Shown piece by piece: positions 18,024 to 26,906 of a DNA stretch of 64,000 bases. Location of the stretch: contig NZ_CP049107.1 of assembly GCF_011044255.1 (NCBI RefSeq), positions 744,001 through 808,000 of the forward strand, read 5' to 3'. The notes under the pieces are model-generated. The model was not told the origin of the DNA. It ran no database searches and saw only the letters and a list, made by a program, of their open reading frames with translations. Source of the stretch: Rhizorhabdus phycosphaerae (lineage in GTDB: Bacteria; Pseudomonadota; Alphaproteobacteria; Sphingomonadales; Sphingomonadaceae). The position numbers and the translations under genes were made by a program. Positions within the stretch are counted from its first letter, which is position 1. Each line of letters begins with the position of its first letter.

Positions 18024-18509
18024 ATGACCGACGTTGCCAAGCTCAAGGAAACGCTCTGGAAAAAGATGAGCGACGGCCCCTATGTGATGGCGGGCCTTAC
18101 CGGGGACAATCAACATTTCGAACCGCTGACGGTCATGCTCGACAAGGACCAGGTCGACCGGCTCTATTTCTTCATCGGCCGCGACAACCGTCTCGCTAAG
18201 GGCGGCAAGGCGATGGTTCAGTTCGTATCCAAGGGGCAGGATTATTTCGCCTGCCTCGCGGGCACCGCCACCGTCGACAATGATCCGGCCATGATCGACA
18301 AGCTCTGGGCCAAGCCCGTCGAAAGCTGGTTCCCGGGCGGCAAGACCGATCCCAACCTCGCTTTGCTGCGCTTCGACATCGCCGATGCCGAACTGTGGGA
18401 ATCGGACATGTCGCTGTCGGGCAAGATCAAGATGCTGTTCGGCGCGAAGATCGAGCCCAGCGAAGAGGGCAGCCACGCCCGCGTTTCGACGACTGCCGTC
18501 AACAGCTGA
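18024..18509 (+). CDS. Pyridoxamine 5'-phosphate oxidase-like family protein (general stress protein 26 type)
   Basis: A 161-residue split-barrel flavin-binding protein. Segments such as KMSDGPYVMAGLTGD, HFEPLTVMLDKDQVDRLYFFIGRDNRLA and VQFVSKGQDYFACLAGTATVDND are typical of the GSP26 (YdaG-like) branch, which is small, cytoplasmic and binds FMN or FAD. It is not a true PdxH; the real pdxH is near the window start. The ATG at 18024 is preceded by GGAGGAGAA. Members are often stress-induced, but no GGAAC-type promoter is seen here. Physiological role unknown. Confidence 0.85.
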   Translation: MTDVAKLKETLWKKMSDGPYVMAGLTGDNQHFEPLTVMLDKDQVDRLYFFIGRDNRLAKGGKAMVQFVSKGQDYFACLAGTATVDNDPAMIDKLWAKPVESWFPGGKTDPNLALLRFDIADAELWESDMSLSGKIKMLFGAKIEPSEEGSHARVSTTAVNS

Positions 18510-18564
18510 TCCCGCACGGCGCGATGATCGAACCGTCTGTCCGCCCCCGGTCGCGGGGCGTCGC

Positions 18565-20394
18565 TTGACGCCGGCGGTTCGCACCGCGCTGATCGGCACG
18601 GCAGCTTTATCGGCCTTCACGGCCATCGGCCTCGCGGCCTTCCCCTGGAGCATGCTCCGGGGGGAGGCCGAACGCCGTCTGTCGGACCATTATGGCCGTT
18701 CCGTCCGGATCGCGTCGCTTGAGCGGCTGGACGCCTTCTCGCTGAGCCCGCGCCTGCGCATACGGGACCTGACCATCCCTCAGGCTGACTGGGCCGGACC
18801 CGGGTCTACCGTTGCGATCCGCCAGGCCGATTTCGGCGTGTCCCTCCCCGCCCTGCTCACCGGACGCGCCCGTCTGCGCGACGTTCGCGTCGACGGGATG
18901 CGCCTCGACTTCGTCCGCTCGGCGGACGGCCGGGAAAGCTGGAAGGGCGTGAAGGCGAAAGCCTCGTCCGCCAGCGGTAGTGGCCCGATGATCGACGGCC
19001 TCAGCATCGCCGATGGCCGCCTCATCTATCGCGACGCCAAGCGCGACCGCACCTTGAACGCCGCCCTGACCGTGGACTCGGGCGGGCTGAAACTTGACGG
19101 GAGCGGCACCGTGCTGGGCGCTCCCGTGCGAATGACCGCCTCCGGCCCTACCGTGACGGGAACGTCTCCCTGGCCGTTCCAGGCCGATATTGCGGGCGCG
19201 GCGCTGACGATGCGGGCGAAGGGCCGGATGGATCGGCCGCTCGACATCCGCCACATGGCACTGACCGTCTCGGCGCGCGCCGCCAATCTTTCCTATGTCG
19301 ATGCGATCATCGAGGCGGGCCTGCCCAGAACGCAGCCGGTACGGCTGGCAGCCCAGGCGCGGCGCGATGGCACCGACTGGGCGGTGACCGCGTTGAACGG
19401 CAACATCGGCCGCTCGCACATCGCCGGCGGTGCCACGATCCGCAAGCGGGACGGCCGCAGCATCATCGAGGGCGATGTCTATTCGCGGCAGTTCGACTTC
19501 GACGACCTGTCTGATGCGCGCGGCCGGGCGATCGCTGCGGCGAAGCGCGCCAAGGCGGGCCCGCGCGTTTTCCCCGATACCGCGATCGACCTTCACAATG
19601 TCGCGCGCACCGACGGACGGCTGACGCTGAAGGCGGACAAGCTGCTCTGGCCGGGTCCTTCTCCCTTCCGGTCGCTCAGCGGCACGCTCGACCTGCAGCA
19701 CAGCCTGCTCCGCATCGACGACCTCAAGCTCGGCCTGAGCCACGGAACGATGGCGGGCAGCTTTCGCGTCGACCAGCGCAGCGGACGACCGGTGATGACG
19801 ATGGCGCTTCATCTCAACAATGGCCGCCTGACCGACTTCGCACCGAACACGCAGGTCGACGGACGGCTGGATGGCCGGTTGCGCCTGACAGGCACGGGCC
19901 GCACGATCCGCGCCGCCATCGCCCGCTCGAACGGCCAGATCGGCATCGTCGCCCGCAACGGCGCCCTGCCCGCCCGCACCGCCGCGCTGCTGGGCCAGGA
20001 CCTGCTAAAGGGGCTGACCCTCGACAAGGCGAAGCAGGCGAGCCTGCGCTGCGCGATCGTCCGCCTCGAAGTGCGCGGGGGCATGGCCACCGCCAACCCG
20101 ATCCTGATCGACACCACCCGCGCGCGCACCGACATCAGCGGTAGCGTAAATCTGAACGGCGAACATATGATGCTGACGATGCGCGGCACCGGAAAGCAGG
20201 ACAGCGCATTGAAGCTGCACGGCCCGATCACGATCGGCGGGACTCTCAAACAACCTCAGATCGCACTGCCCAAGGGCGGCCCTGTCGGCACCATTCTGAA
20301 GAGCATCGGACGTGCGATGGACGGGAAGAAGGAGCCGGTAGCGGGCGATGCGGCCTGTGGGGCGCTGACCAAGCGCGCGATGGCCGTGGGGTAA
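18565..20394 (+). CDS. AsmA family protein
   Basis: A large (609-residue) AsmA-like protein with one N-terminal membrane helix (about residues 6-26), then a long beta-strand-rich periplasmic region with LRGEAERRLSDHYGRSVRI at its start and repeated short strands after it. The C-terminal DUF3971/AsmA-2-like portion has LDGRLRLTGTGRTIRAAIARSNGQI and ITIGGTLKQPQIALP. AsmA-type proteins are thought to move or organise phospholipids between the membranes. The frame is open upstream to an ATG at 18385 that overlaps the previous gene; a TTG at 18565 directly before the membrane helix fits better, but this start is uncertain. Confidence 0.82.
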   Translation: MTPAVRTALIGTAALSAFTAIGLAAFPWSMLRGEAERRLSDHYGRSVRIASLERLDAFSLSPRLRIRDLTIPQADWAGPGSTVAIRQADFGVSLPALLTGRARLRDVRVDGMRLDFVRSADGRESWKGVKAKASSASGSGPMIDGLSIADGRLIYRDAKRDRTLNAALTVDSGGLKLDGSGTVLGAPVRMTASGPTVTGTSPWPFQADIAGAALTMRAKGRMDRPLDIRHMALTVSARAANLSYVDAIIEAGLPRTQPVRLAAQARRDGTDWAVTALNGNIGRSHIAGGATIRKRDGRSIIEGDVYSRQFDFDDLSDARGRAIAAAKRAKAGPRVFPDTAIDLHNVARTDGRLTLKADKLLWPGPSPFRSLSGTLDLQHSLLRIDDLKLGLSHGTMAGSFRVDQRSGRPVMTMALHLNNGRLTDFAPNTQVDGRLDGRLRLTGTGRTIRAAIARSNGQIGIVARNGALPARTAALLGQDLLKGLTLDKAKQASLRCAIVRLEVRGGMATANPILIDTTRARTDISGSVNLNGEHMMLTMRGTGKQDSALKLHGPITIGGTLKQPQIALPKGGPVGTILKSIGRAMDGKKEPVAGDAACGALTKRAMAVG

Positions 20395-20511
20395 ATGCCG
20401 CTAAGAATCAAATCATCGCCGCACAAGGCGATGAGACCCAGTTCACATTGGCGCTACCAGGATTAGAGAGCACGCTCGCCGAAGGAACCTGGCTGATCCA
20501 GGCTGATGCGG

Positions 20512-20587
20512 TGGTGACCCCAACGGGACTCGAACCCGTGTTTTCGCCGTGAAAGGGCGACGTCCTAGACCGCTAGACGATGGGGCC
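20512..20587 (-). tRNA. tRNA-Glu (anticodon TTC)
   Basis: The minus strand folds as a 76-base tRNA with encoded CCA. The acceptor GGCCCCA pairs with TGGGGTC (one G-U), the D-loop contains TCTAGCGGTCTAGG, the anticodon loop CTTTCAC carries TTC, and the T-arm is ACGGG-TTCGAGT-CCCGT. TTC reads glutamate codons, and this tRNA is a substrate of MnmA encoded in the same window. A short stem CCTGG/CCAGG with TTCCTTC just downstream (20486-20500) may end the transcript. Confidence 0.96.
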
Positions 20588-20663
20588 GTGCAGCGTGTGG
20601 CGGGCCGATTAGGGCAGGTGCCGGAGATGGTCAAGGGCGGTTCGTCGATATTGTGCAAATATC

Positions 20664-22430
20664 TCAGTCGGCCCAGGCGGCATCCTCGACGTGGAGCTCG
20701 GCGGCGGGGCGGTTGCCCCAGTCGTCGATCTTCGGGCGACCCGCGATCCACAGCGTCCGGTCGGCGCCGGCGCCCAGCAGCGACTGGCCCAGCGCATTGT
20801 CGGCCGCGCGGAAGGCGATCGTTTTGATCGAGCGGCCATCGCGGCCCGACACGACGGTGCGGACATGGCCATTGCCGACCACATCGGCGCGGATCACGCG
20901 CACGGCGCCCGCCGCGATACGCGGAGAGGGCCAGCCGGCGCCATAGGGGCCTCCGGCCTCCAGCGCCTCGACCAGCGACGGGGTGACCCCTCCGGGCGCC
21001 ACCACCGCGTCGAGCAGCAGCGCACGGTCGTCGCGGGCGCGAGACACATCTGAGGCAAGGCGGTCGTCGAGGAAGTCGGCCAGCGCATCGACCCCGCCCG
21101 GCGCCACGGTGACCCCCGCCGCCATCGCATGGCCGCCGCCGGCAACGAGCAAGCCCATGTCCTTCGCCGCGAGTATGGCCGCGCCGAGATCGACGCCCGA
21201 AATCGAGCGGCCGGAACCCTTGCCGATCCCGGCCTCGTCGAGCGCGATGACGATCGCGGGGCGGCCGAGCTTTTCCTTGAGGCGCCCTGCGACGATGCCG
21301 ATCACGCCCGGATGCCAGCCCGTGCCCGCCACGACGGGGACGGAGCGGTTCGCCAGCCGGTCGGCCATTTCCTCGGCCTGTTCCTGCACCAGCTTCTCGA
21401 TCGTGCGGCGTTCCTCGTTGAGGCGGTCGAGCTCGGCGGCGATCACGCGCGCCTCGTCCCGGTCCTCGGTCGTCAGCAGGCGCACGCCCAGGTCGGACTT
21501 GCCGACCCGACCGCCGGCATTGATGCGCGGGCCCAGCGCGAAGCCCAGATCGGTGCAGGTCGGCGCGCGTTCGAGCCGCGACGCCTCGATCAGCGCGGCG
21601 AGGCCGATATTGCGGCGCCCGGCCATCACCTTGATCCCCTGCGCGACGAAGGCCCGGTTGAGCCCGCGCAGCGATGCCACGTCGGCGACGGTGCCCAGCG
21701 CGACGATGTCGAGCAGGTCCATCAGGCGCGGCTCGGGACGCGTCGCAAACCAGCCGCGCTGGCGCAGCACGCGGATCAGCGCGGCGCCGAGCAGGAAGGC
21801 GACCCCCACCGCCGCCAGATGGCCATGCGCGGCGCCCTCATCCTCATCCAGACGGTTCGGATTGACCAGCGCGAAGGCGCGCGGAAGGGCGACGGCGCAT
21901 TTGTGGTGGTCGACGACGATCACCTCGATCCCGGCGTCGCTGGCCAGTTGCAGCGCCTCGAACGCCTGCGCGCCGCAATCGACCGTGACGATCAGGCGCG
22001 AGCCGCCCTCCCCGATCCGCAGCAAGGCCTCGCCCGAGGGGCCATAGCCCTCCATCAGCCGGTCGGGGATATAGGCACCCGCCTCCAGCCCCAGCATCCG
22101 CAGCAGGCGGATCAGCAGCGCCGCCGACGTCGCCCCGTCGACGTCATAATCTCCGAAGATGGTGACCTTCTCCCCCGCCTGCACCGCGTCGGCAAGGCGC
22201 TCGGCCGCGCGGTCCATGTCGCGGAAGATCGACGGATCGGGCATGAAGGCGCGGATCGTCGGGGTGCGGTGCGCCTCGATCGCGTCGCGCGGGCAGCCGC
22301 GCGCCATCAGAAGCTGGGCGACCAGATCGTCGGGTTCGAAATTGGCGTCGATCCCATCGACCGCCCCGCCCCGCCAATGCCAGGGCTGGCCGAGGATCGA
22401 ACGGGTGACGTTGAGGACGGGGGATCGCAT
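20664..22430 (-). CDS. recJ: Single-stranded-DNA-specific exonuclease RecJ
   Basis: RecJ degrades single-stranded DNA 5' to 3' in recombination and mismatch repair. The 588-residue protein has the DHH phosphoesterase motifs: KVTIFGDYDVDGATSAALL (motif I), VTVDCGAQ (motif II) and VIVVDHHK (motif III, about residues 170-180). The DHHA1 region has GGGHAMAAGVTVAPGG, and an OB-fold-like C-terminus follows. The ATG at 22430 fits the family start. It is third in a same-strand row hom-glpX-recJ with gaps of about 100 bases, an arrangement I associate with sphingomonads. Confidence 0.95.
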   Translation of the reverse strand: MRSPVLNVTRSILGQPWHWRGGAVDGIDANFEPDDLVAQLLMARGCPRDAIEAHRTPTIRAFMPDPSIFRDMDRAAERLADAVQAGEKVTIFGDYDVDGATSAALLIRLLRMLGLEAGAYIPDRLMEGYGPSGEALLRIGEGGSRLIVTVDCGAQAFEALQLASDAGIEVIVVDHHKCAVALPRAFALVNPNRLDEDEGAAHGHLAAVGVAFLLGAALIRVLRQRGWFATRPEPRLMDLLDIVALGTVADVASLRGLNRAFVAQGIKVMAGRRNIGLAALIEASRLERAPTCTDLGFALGPRINAGGRVGKSDLGVRLLTTEDRDEARVIAAELDRLNEERRTIEKLVQEQAEEMADRLANRSVPVVAGTGWHPGVIGIVAGRLKEKLGRPAIVIALDEAGIGKGSGRSISGVDLGAAILAAKDMGLLVAGGGHAMAAGVTVAPGGVDALADFLDDRLASDVSRARDDRALLLDAVVAPGGVTPSLVEALEAGGPYGAGWPSPRIAAGAVRVIRADVVGNGHVRTVVSGRDGRSIKTIAFRAADNALGQSLLGAGADRTLWIAGRPKIDDWGNRPAAELHVEDAAWAD

Positions 22431-22455
22431 GCCGCTGCCTTAGCGCCTTGCCGCC

Positions 22456-22494
22456 CCCAAAGGAAAGGGCGCCCGCCGATGCGGTGGACGCCCC
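22456..22494 (-). terminator. Hairpin terminator downstream of glpX
   Basis: Read on the minus strand, GGGGCG and GCGCCC flank an inner CCGC/GCGG pair and the stem is followed by TTTCCTTTGG. It lies just after the glpX stop, in the gap before recJ. Confidence 0.5.
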
Positions 22495-22522
22495 TTGTTT
22501 CTTGCCGCTTGCCCGAACAGGA

Positions 22523-23497
22523 TCAGCGGGTCTTGCGGTGCTCGCCCTTGACCCAGCGGACGGTGCCAGAGGAGGCGCGCATCACGACGCTCTCGGTGGT
22601 CATCAGGCCGTTGGCGCGGCGCTTGACGCCTTCGAGCAGCGAACCGTCGGTGACGCCGGTCGCGGCGAAGATGGCGTCGCCCTTCACCAGGTCGTCGAGC
22701 TTGTAGATCCGGTCGAAATCGGTGACGCCCCAGCGGCGCGCGCGCGACTTCTCGTCCTCGTTGCGGAACAGCAGACGGCCCTCGAACTGGCCGCCGACGC
22801 ACTTGAGCGCAGCCGCCGCGAGCACGCCTTCCGGCGCGCCGCCCGAGCCCATGTAGATGTCGATCGTCGTGTCGGGGTTGGTCACCGCGATCACGCCCGC
22901 GACGTCGCCGTCGGGGATCAGGACGATGCCGCAACCAAGCGAGCGCAGCTCGGCGATCAGCTTTTCGTGGCGCGGACGATCAAGCACGCAGGCGATGATC
23001 TCGTCGGGCTCGACACCTTTGGCCTTGGCCAGCGCCTTGACATTCTCGGTCGGGCTGCGGTCGAGGCCAACGATGCCGGCTTCATAGCCGGGGCCGATCG
23101 CGAGCTTGTCCATATAGACGTCGGGCGCGTTGAGCAGGCCGCCCTCTTCGGCGATCGCCAGCACGGCCAGCGCATTGGGCCCGGCCTTGGCGGTGATGGT
23201 GGTGCCTTCGAGCGGATCGAGCGCGATGTCGATCTTCGGGCCGGTGCCGATGCCCGAGCCGACCTTCTCGCCGATGTAGAGCATCGGGGCTTCGTCGCGC
23301 TCGCCCTCGCCGATCACGACGGTGCCGTCGAAGTCGAGGCCGTTGAACGCCTCGCGCATCGCTTCGACCGCCGCATGGTCGGCGGCCTTCTCGTCGCCAC
23401 GGCCGATCAGCTTCGACGCGGCGATCGCCGCAGCCTCGGTTACACGCACCATCTCCAGAACGAGGACCCGGTCGAGGGCCTTGCTTGCCATCACCAT
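22523..23497 (-). CDS. glpX: Class II fructose-1,6-bisphosphatase
   Basis: GlpX hydrolyses fructose 1,6-bisphosphate to fructose 6-phosphate in gluconeogenesis. The 324-residue cytoplasmic protein shows GEGERDEAPMLYIGEKVG, the metal-binding DPLEGTT, and YMGSGGAPEGVLAAAALKC further on. It is the usual family length. Candidate starts are ATG codons at 23497 and 23491; 23497 has AAGG about nine bases upstream. It is expressed in the same direction as hom upstream and recJ downstream. Confidence 0.95.
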   Translation of the reverse strand: MVMASKALDRVLVLEMVRVTEAAAIAASKLIGRGDEKAADHAAVEAMREAFNGLDFDGTVVIGEGERDEAPMLYIGEKVGSGIGTGPKIDIALDPLEGTTITAKAGPNALAVLAIAEEGGLLNAPDVYMDKLAIGPGYEAGIVGLDRSPTENVKALAKAKGVEPDEIIACVLDRPRHEKLIAELRSLGCGIVLIPDGDVAGVIAVTNPDTTIDIYMGSGGAPEGVLAAAALKCVGGQFEGRLLFRNEDEKSRARRWGVTDFDRIYKLDDLVKGDAIFAATGVTDGSLLEGVKRRANGLMTTESVVMRASSGTVRWVKGEHRKTR

Positions 23498-23594
23498 CAA
23501 GGAATGCCTTTTCTGCTTATCGTTCGGCCGATGCGCTTAGGCGAGGCCGGTTACAAAGTCGAGAAGCCCGGCGCGGCCGGGCGCGCGATAACGA

Positions 23595-24887
23595 TCAGTC
23601 GTCGAGAATGTGCATGAGCATCGGCTTGCCGGCAAGGCTCTGGGAGCCTTCCAGCCGGTCGAGCGCATCGACCACGGCCCGCTCGGGACCGACATGGGTG
23701 ACCATCGCGATCAGCACATTGCCATCCTCCGACGCGCCGCGCTGGATGAGGCTTTCGATCGAGACACCCGCATCGCGCATCGCCGCGGTCAGCTCGGCCA
23801 GCACGCCCGGGCGGTCGGCGACGGTGAAGCGCAGATAGGCACGACCGCGACGGTCGCCCGCCTTTGCCGGGGCGGGCTTTGCAAGGGCCGCGACGGGCAT
23901 GGCGAAGGCCGGCCCGGTCTCGCCCCGTGCGATGTCGATCAGGTCGGCGACTACCGCCGACGCGGTCGGCCCCTCGCCAGCGCCGCGCCCCTGGAAGAAG
24001 AGCTGGCCGACGAAATTGCCGTGCGCCACGACCGCGTTGAGCGAACCTGAGACATGGGCGAGCGGGTGGCTGAGCGGGACGAGGCAGGGGTGGACACGCT
24101 GGAACAGCCCCTTGTCGTTGGCCTCGCCATGGCCGACCAGGCGGACGCGATAGCCGAGAGCGGCAGCCTCGGCGATATCGGCGGCAATCACGTGGCGGAT
24201 GCCGGTCACCGCGATCGAACCGAAGTCGACCGCCGTACCGAAGGCCAGGCTGGACAGGATCGACAGCTTGTGCGCGGCATCTACGCCGTCGATGTCGAAG
24301 CTGGGATCGGACTCGGCATAGCCCAGACGCTGCGCCTCGGCGAGGACCTCGGCAAAGCTGCTGCCCTTCTCCTCCATCTCGGAGAGGATATAATTGCAGG
24401 TGCCGTTGAGGATGCCGAAGACATGGCTGATGACATTGGCGGCAGCGCCTTCGCGCAGCCCCTTGATCACCGGGATGCCGCCCGCGACCGCCGCTTCATA
24501 TTTCAGCGCGACGCCCTGCTTCTCGGCGATGGTGGCGAGTTCGATGCCATGATGCGCGATCATCGCCTTGTTGGCGGTGACGAAGGGTTTGCCCGCAGCC
24601 AGCGTCTCGCGCGCCAGCGTCAGCGCGGGTCCGTCGGCGCCGCCGACCAGCTCGACCACGACGTCGACGTCATGCGCGGCGGCCAGCGTCGTCGCATCGT
24701 CGACCCACGCGAAACGCGCGAGATCGATACCGCGATCGCGCGACCGGTCGCGTGCCGAAACCGCGACGACCTCGATCGGACGCCCGGCCCGGCGCTCGAT
24801 CAGCGTGCGGTTCTCGTCGATCAACTTGACGACCCCGGCACCGACCGTACCCAGGCCCGCGAGCGCCACCCTCAACGGCTGCGACAT
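23595..24887 (-). CDS. hom: Homoserine dehydrogenase
   Basis: Reduces aspartate semialdehyde to homoserine with NAD(P)H on the route to threonine and methionine. The 430-residue protein has the Rossmann motif GLGTVGAGV at the start, a dehydrogenase core with IKGLREGAAANVISHVFGILNGTCNYIL and AEAQRLGYAESDPSFDIDG, and a C-terminal ACT domain (about 345-430, with DRPGVLAELTAAMRDAGVSIESL), the usual site of threonine feedback. The frame is open further upstream, but the ATG at 24887 has GGGGAT nearby and starts exactly at the family N-terminus. Confidence 0.95.
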   Translation of the reverse strand: MSQPLRVALAGLGTVGAGVVKLIDENRTLIERRAGRPIEVVAVSARDRSRDRGIDLARFAWVDDATTLAAAHDVDVVVELVGGADGPALTLARETLAAGKPFVTANKAMIAHHGIELATIAEKQGVALKYEAAVAGGIPVIKGLREGAAANVISHVFGILNGTCNYILSEMEEKGSSFAEVLAEAQRLGYAESDPSFDIDGVDAAHKLSILSSLAFGTAVDFGSIAVTGIRHVIAADIAEAAALGYRVRLVGHGEANDKGLFQRVHPCLVPLSHPLAHVSGSLNAVVAHGNFVGQLFFQGRGAGEGPTASAVVADLIDIARGETGPAFAMPVAALAKPAPAKAGDRRGRAYLRFTVADRPGVLAELTAAMRDAGVSIESLIQRGASEDGNVLIAMVTHVGPERAVVDALDRLEGSQSLAGKPMLMHILDD

Positions 24888-25013
24888 AGCTATCCCCTGA
24901 CTCACTGACGCCCGCGTCCTAGGGGCGAGACGGGTCAATCGCAACGCTACAATGTGCATCGCGTCGTTTCGCAGACATAATATCGTATTTTCAATCATTT
25001 GGGCGCATGGACC

Positions 25014-25039
25014 GGAACGAAGCCCGCTGCTGGCCCGTT
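25014..25039 (+). promoter_or_regulatory. EcfG-type general stress promoter (perfect GGAAC-N17-CGTT)
   Basis: GGAAC at 25014-25018 and CGTT at 25036-25039 with a 17-base spacer match the consensus recognised by EcfG sigma factors of alphaproteobacteria. The -10 ends 43 bases before the ATG of the small glutamine-rich gene. Confidence 0.75.
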
Positions 25040-25082
25040 CTACCTGCATCCCGCATCCGGGATGATCACAGGAGACGATGCC

Positions 25083-25301
25083 ATGGGCGAGAATCGCCAG
25101 GGCGGCAACGACCGCAATCAGCAGATGGATCAGGACCGCGGCTCGCAGGGTCAGCAGGACCAGCAGCGCGAGGGCCAGATCGAAAAGCAGCGCCAGGACC
25201 AGCGCCGCGAACAGGACGATGCCCAGCAGGGCGGCAATCGGTCAGGCGGGCAGCAATCCGGTGGACAGGACCGGCTGCCGGATCGCGATCAGCAGCGCTG
25301 A
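25083..25301 (+). CDS. Small glutamine-rich hydrophilic protein, probable general stress protein
   Basis: A 72-residue protein made almost only of Gln, Gly, Asp, Arg, Asn and Glu, with no hydrophobic core, so it is expected to be disordered. It has repeated QDQ, QQ and RxQ units. AGGAGACG lies nine bases before the ATG at 25083, and a perfect EcfG promoter lies just upstream; together these make a real, stress-induced gene likely despite the odd composition. A strong hairpin terminator follows at 25362. The composition recalls hydrophilin-like desiccation proteins, which is inference only. Confidence 0.72.
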   Translation: MGENRQGGNDRNQQMDQDRGSQGQQDQQREGQIEKQRQDQRREQDDAQQGGNRSGGQQSGGQDRLPDRDQQR

Positions 25302-25361
25302 TCCTGCACTGGGAGAATTGACCTGCTCCCCACACCTACCAATCACCCTTTCCAATCGATC

Positions 25362-25394
25362 GAGGCTCCAGCGCATAGCGCCGGAGCCTCTTTC
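25362..25394. terminator. Bidirectional hairpin terminator between the glutamine-rich gene and osmC
   Basis: GAGGCTCC (25362-25369) pairs with GGAGCCTC (25383-25390), with an inner GCGC-ATA-GCGC pair and TTTC following. It lies between two convergent genes. Confidence 0.75.
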
Positions 25395-25407
25395 ATTGCC
25401 GCGCCGG

Positions 25408-25833
25408 TCAGACCAGCTTGCGGTCGAGCGTGATCTCCGCATTGAGCAGCTTCGAGATCGGGCAATTTGCCTTCGCCTCGTCGGCGATGCGGCCGAACTC
25501 CTCCTCGTCGATCCCGTCGACCTGCGCCACCAGCGTAAGCGCCGAGCGCGTGACCTTGAAGCCGGCGCCGTCCTTGTCGAGCGAGATCTTGGCCTCGGTC
25601 TTCAGCTCGCCCGCAGTGTAGCCCGCACCCGCAAGGGCGAAGCTCAGCGCCATGGTGAAGCAGGACGCATGCGCCGCCGCGATAAGCTCTTCGGGATTGG
25701 TGCCCTTGCCGTCCTCGAATCGGGTGTTGAAACCATAAGGCTGGTCGGACAGGATACCCGACTGGGTCGAGACATGCCCCTTCCCGTCCTTGCCGAGACC
25801 CGAATAGGTGGCGGATCCGCTACGAACGATCAT
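25408..25833 (-). CDS. osmC: OsmC family peroxiredoxin
   Basis: OsmC-type thiol peroxidase that reduces organic hydroperoxides. The 141-residue protein has both redox cysteines in conserved settings, AAHASCFTMAL at about residues 56-66 and AKANCPISKLLN near residue 125, and the N-terminal GSATYSGLGKDGKG of the OsmC rather than the Ohr branch. The ATG at 25833 follows GGAAGAAG; a GTG one codon upstream is the alternative. It converges with the glutamine-rich stress gene, so two likely stress genes share one terminator. No GGAAC element was found upstream of osmC. Confidence 0.9.
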   Translation of the reverse strand: MIVRSGSATYSGLGKDGKGHVSTQSGILSDQPYGFNTRFEDGKGTNPEELIAAAHASCFTMALSFALAGAGYTAGELKTEAKISLDKDGAGFKVTRSALTLVAQVDGIDEEEFGRIADEAKANCPISKLLNAEITLDRKLV

Positions 25834-25931
25834 CACTTCTTCCTTTCATGTTGATGTCCGGCGCGACAACGCACGACGCAACCGAAGCGACCCCGCTGGC
25901 GTAGTGCGTCATATCCGATATGTGCGGAGGG

Positions 25932-26804
25932 ATGATGACAAGACTGACCGTGGCGGGGCTCGCCCTTGTTCTGGGCGGGGCGCTGGCGATCGCGGCCTGT
26001 TCGCCGCTGCGTACCTTCGACGCAGTGATGCCCAAGGATGGCAGCAGCCGGAAAGTCGCCGGGGACGTCGCCTATGGCGAAGGCCCGCGCCGAATGCTCG
26101 ACATCTATGCGCCAGTCGATCGGGCTTCAGGCGGCAAGCTGCCGATCATCGTCTTCTTCTATGGCGGATCCTGGGCGGACGGGACGCGCGAAGGCTATCA
26201 TTTCGCGGGCCGCGCGCTTGCCGGTCAGGGCTTCCTGACGATCGTGCCCGATTATCGCCTGGTCCCCGAAGTGCGCTTCCCGGGCTTTCTCCAGGACTGC
26301 GCCGCCGCGGTCCACTGGGCCCGAGCCCATGCCGCGCAATATGGCGGCGACCCCGACCGGATCGTTCTCGTCGGCCATTCCGCCGGTGCCTATAATGCCG
26401 CCATGCTCGCGCTCGATCCCCAATGGCTGGGCGCGGATCGCGCCGCCGTGCGCGGTTTCGCGGGGCTGGCGGGTCCCTACGACTTCCTGCCGCTGAAGGG
26501 CGATGTCGTCGAGCGGACCTTCGGCGCCTGGCCCCGCGCGGACGAGACCCAGCCGATCCATTATGCCTCTGCCTCTTCGCCGCCGACGCTTCTGCTTCAC
26601 GGCGGGGAGGACGGCACAGTCTGGCCGAAGAACTCGATCAACCTCTCGCGCCGACTGAAGGCGGCCGGCACCGAGTCCGAGCTCCGCGTCTATCCCAAGA
26701 CCGGCCATGTCGGCATCGTCACCGGCCTCGCCAAGCCTTTCCGGGGCGACGTTCCGGTGCTCAAGGACATCGCCGCCTTCGCCCACCGGGTGACGGCGAA
26801 GTAG
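25932..26804 (+). CDS. Alpha/beta hydrolase lipoprotein (esterase/lipase-like)
   Basis: A 290-residue hydrolase of the BD-FAE/carboxylesterase type. The signal peptide ends in a lipobox, with LAIAAC giving a lipidated cysteine near residue 22, so it should be anchored in the envelope. The oxyanion segment IIVFFYGGSWADG (an HGG-type variant), the nucleophile serine in LVGHSAGAYNAAM, an acid in LLLHGGEDGTVWP and histidine in KTGHVGI complete the catalytic triad. ATG codons at 25920, 25932 and 25935 are possible starts around GGAGGG. Substrate unknown. Confidence 0.85.
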   Translation: MMTRLTVAGLALVLGGALAIAACSPLRTFDAVMPKDGSSRKVAGDVAYGEGPRRMLDIYAPVDRASGGKLPIIVFFYGGSWADGTREGYHFAGRALAGQGFLTIVPDYRLVPEVRFPGFLQDCAAAVHWARAHAAQYGGDPDRIVLVGHSAGAYNAAMLALDPQWLGADRAAVRGFAGLAGPYDFLPLKGDVVERTFGAWPRADETQPIHYASASSPPTLLLHGGEDGTVWPKNSINLSRRLKAAGTESELRVYPKTGHVGIVTGLAKPFRGDVPVLKDIAAFAHRVTAK

Positions 26805-26906
26805 GTCGGATCAGCAAGGGAGTGAACGCTCGCCACGATCTTCAGCGCGGCAAGCTTCGCCAGGACAAAGCCCCCAAGGCCTAAGACGGCTGCGGGGCCT
26901 GTCGCT

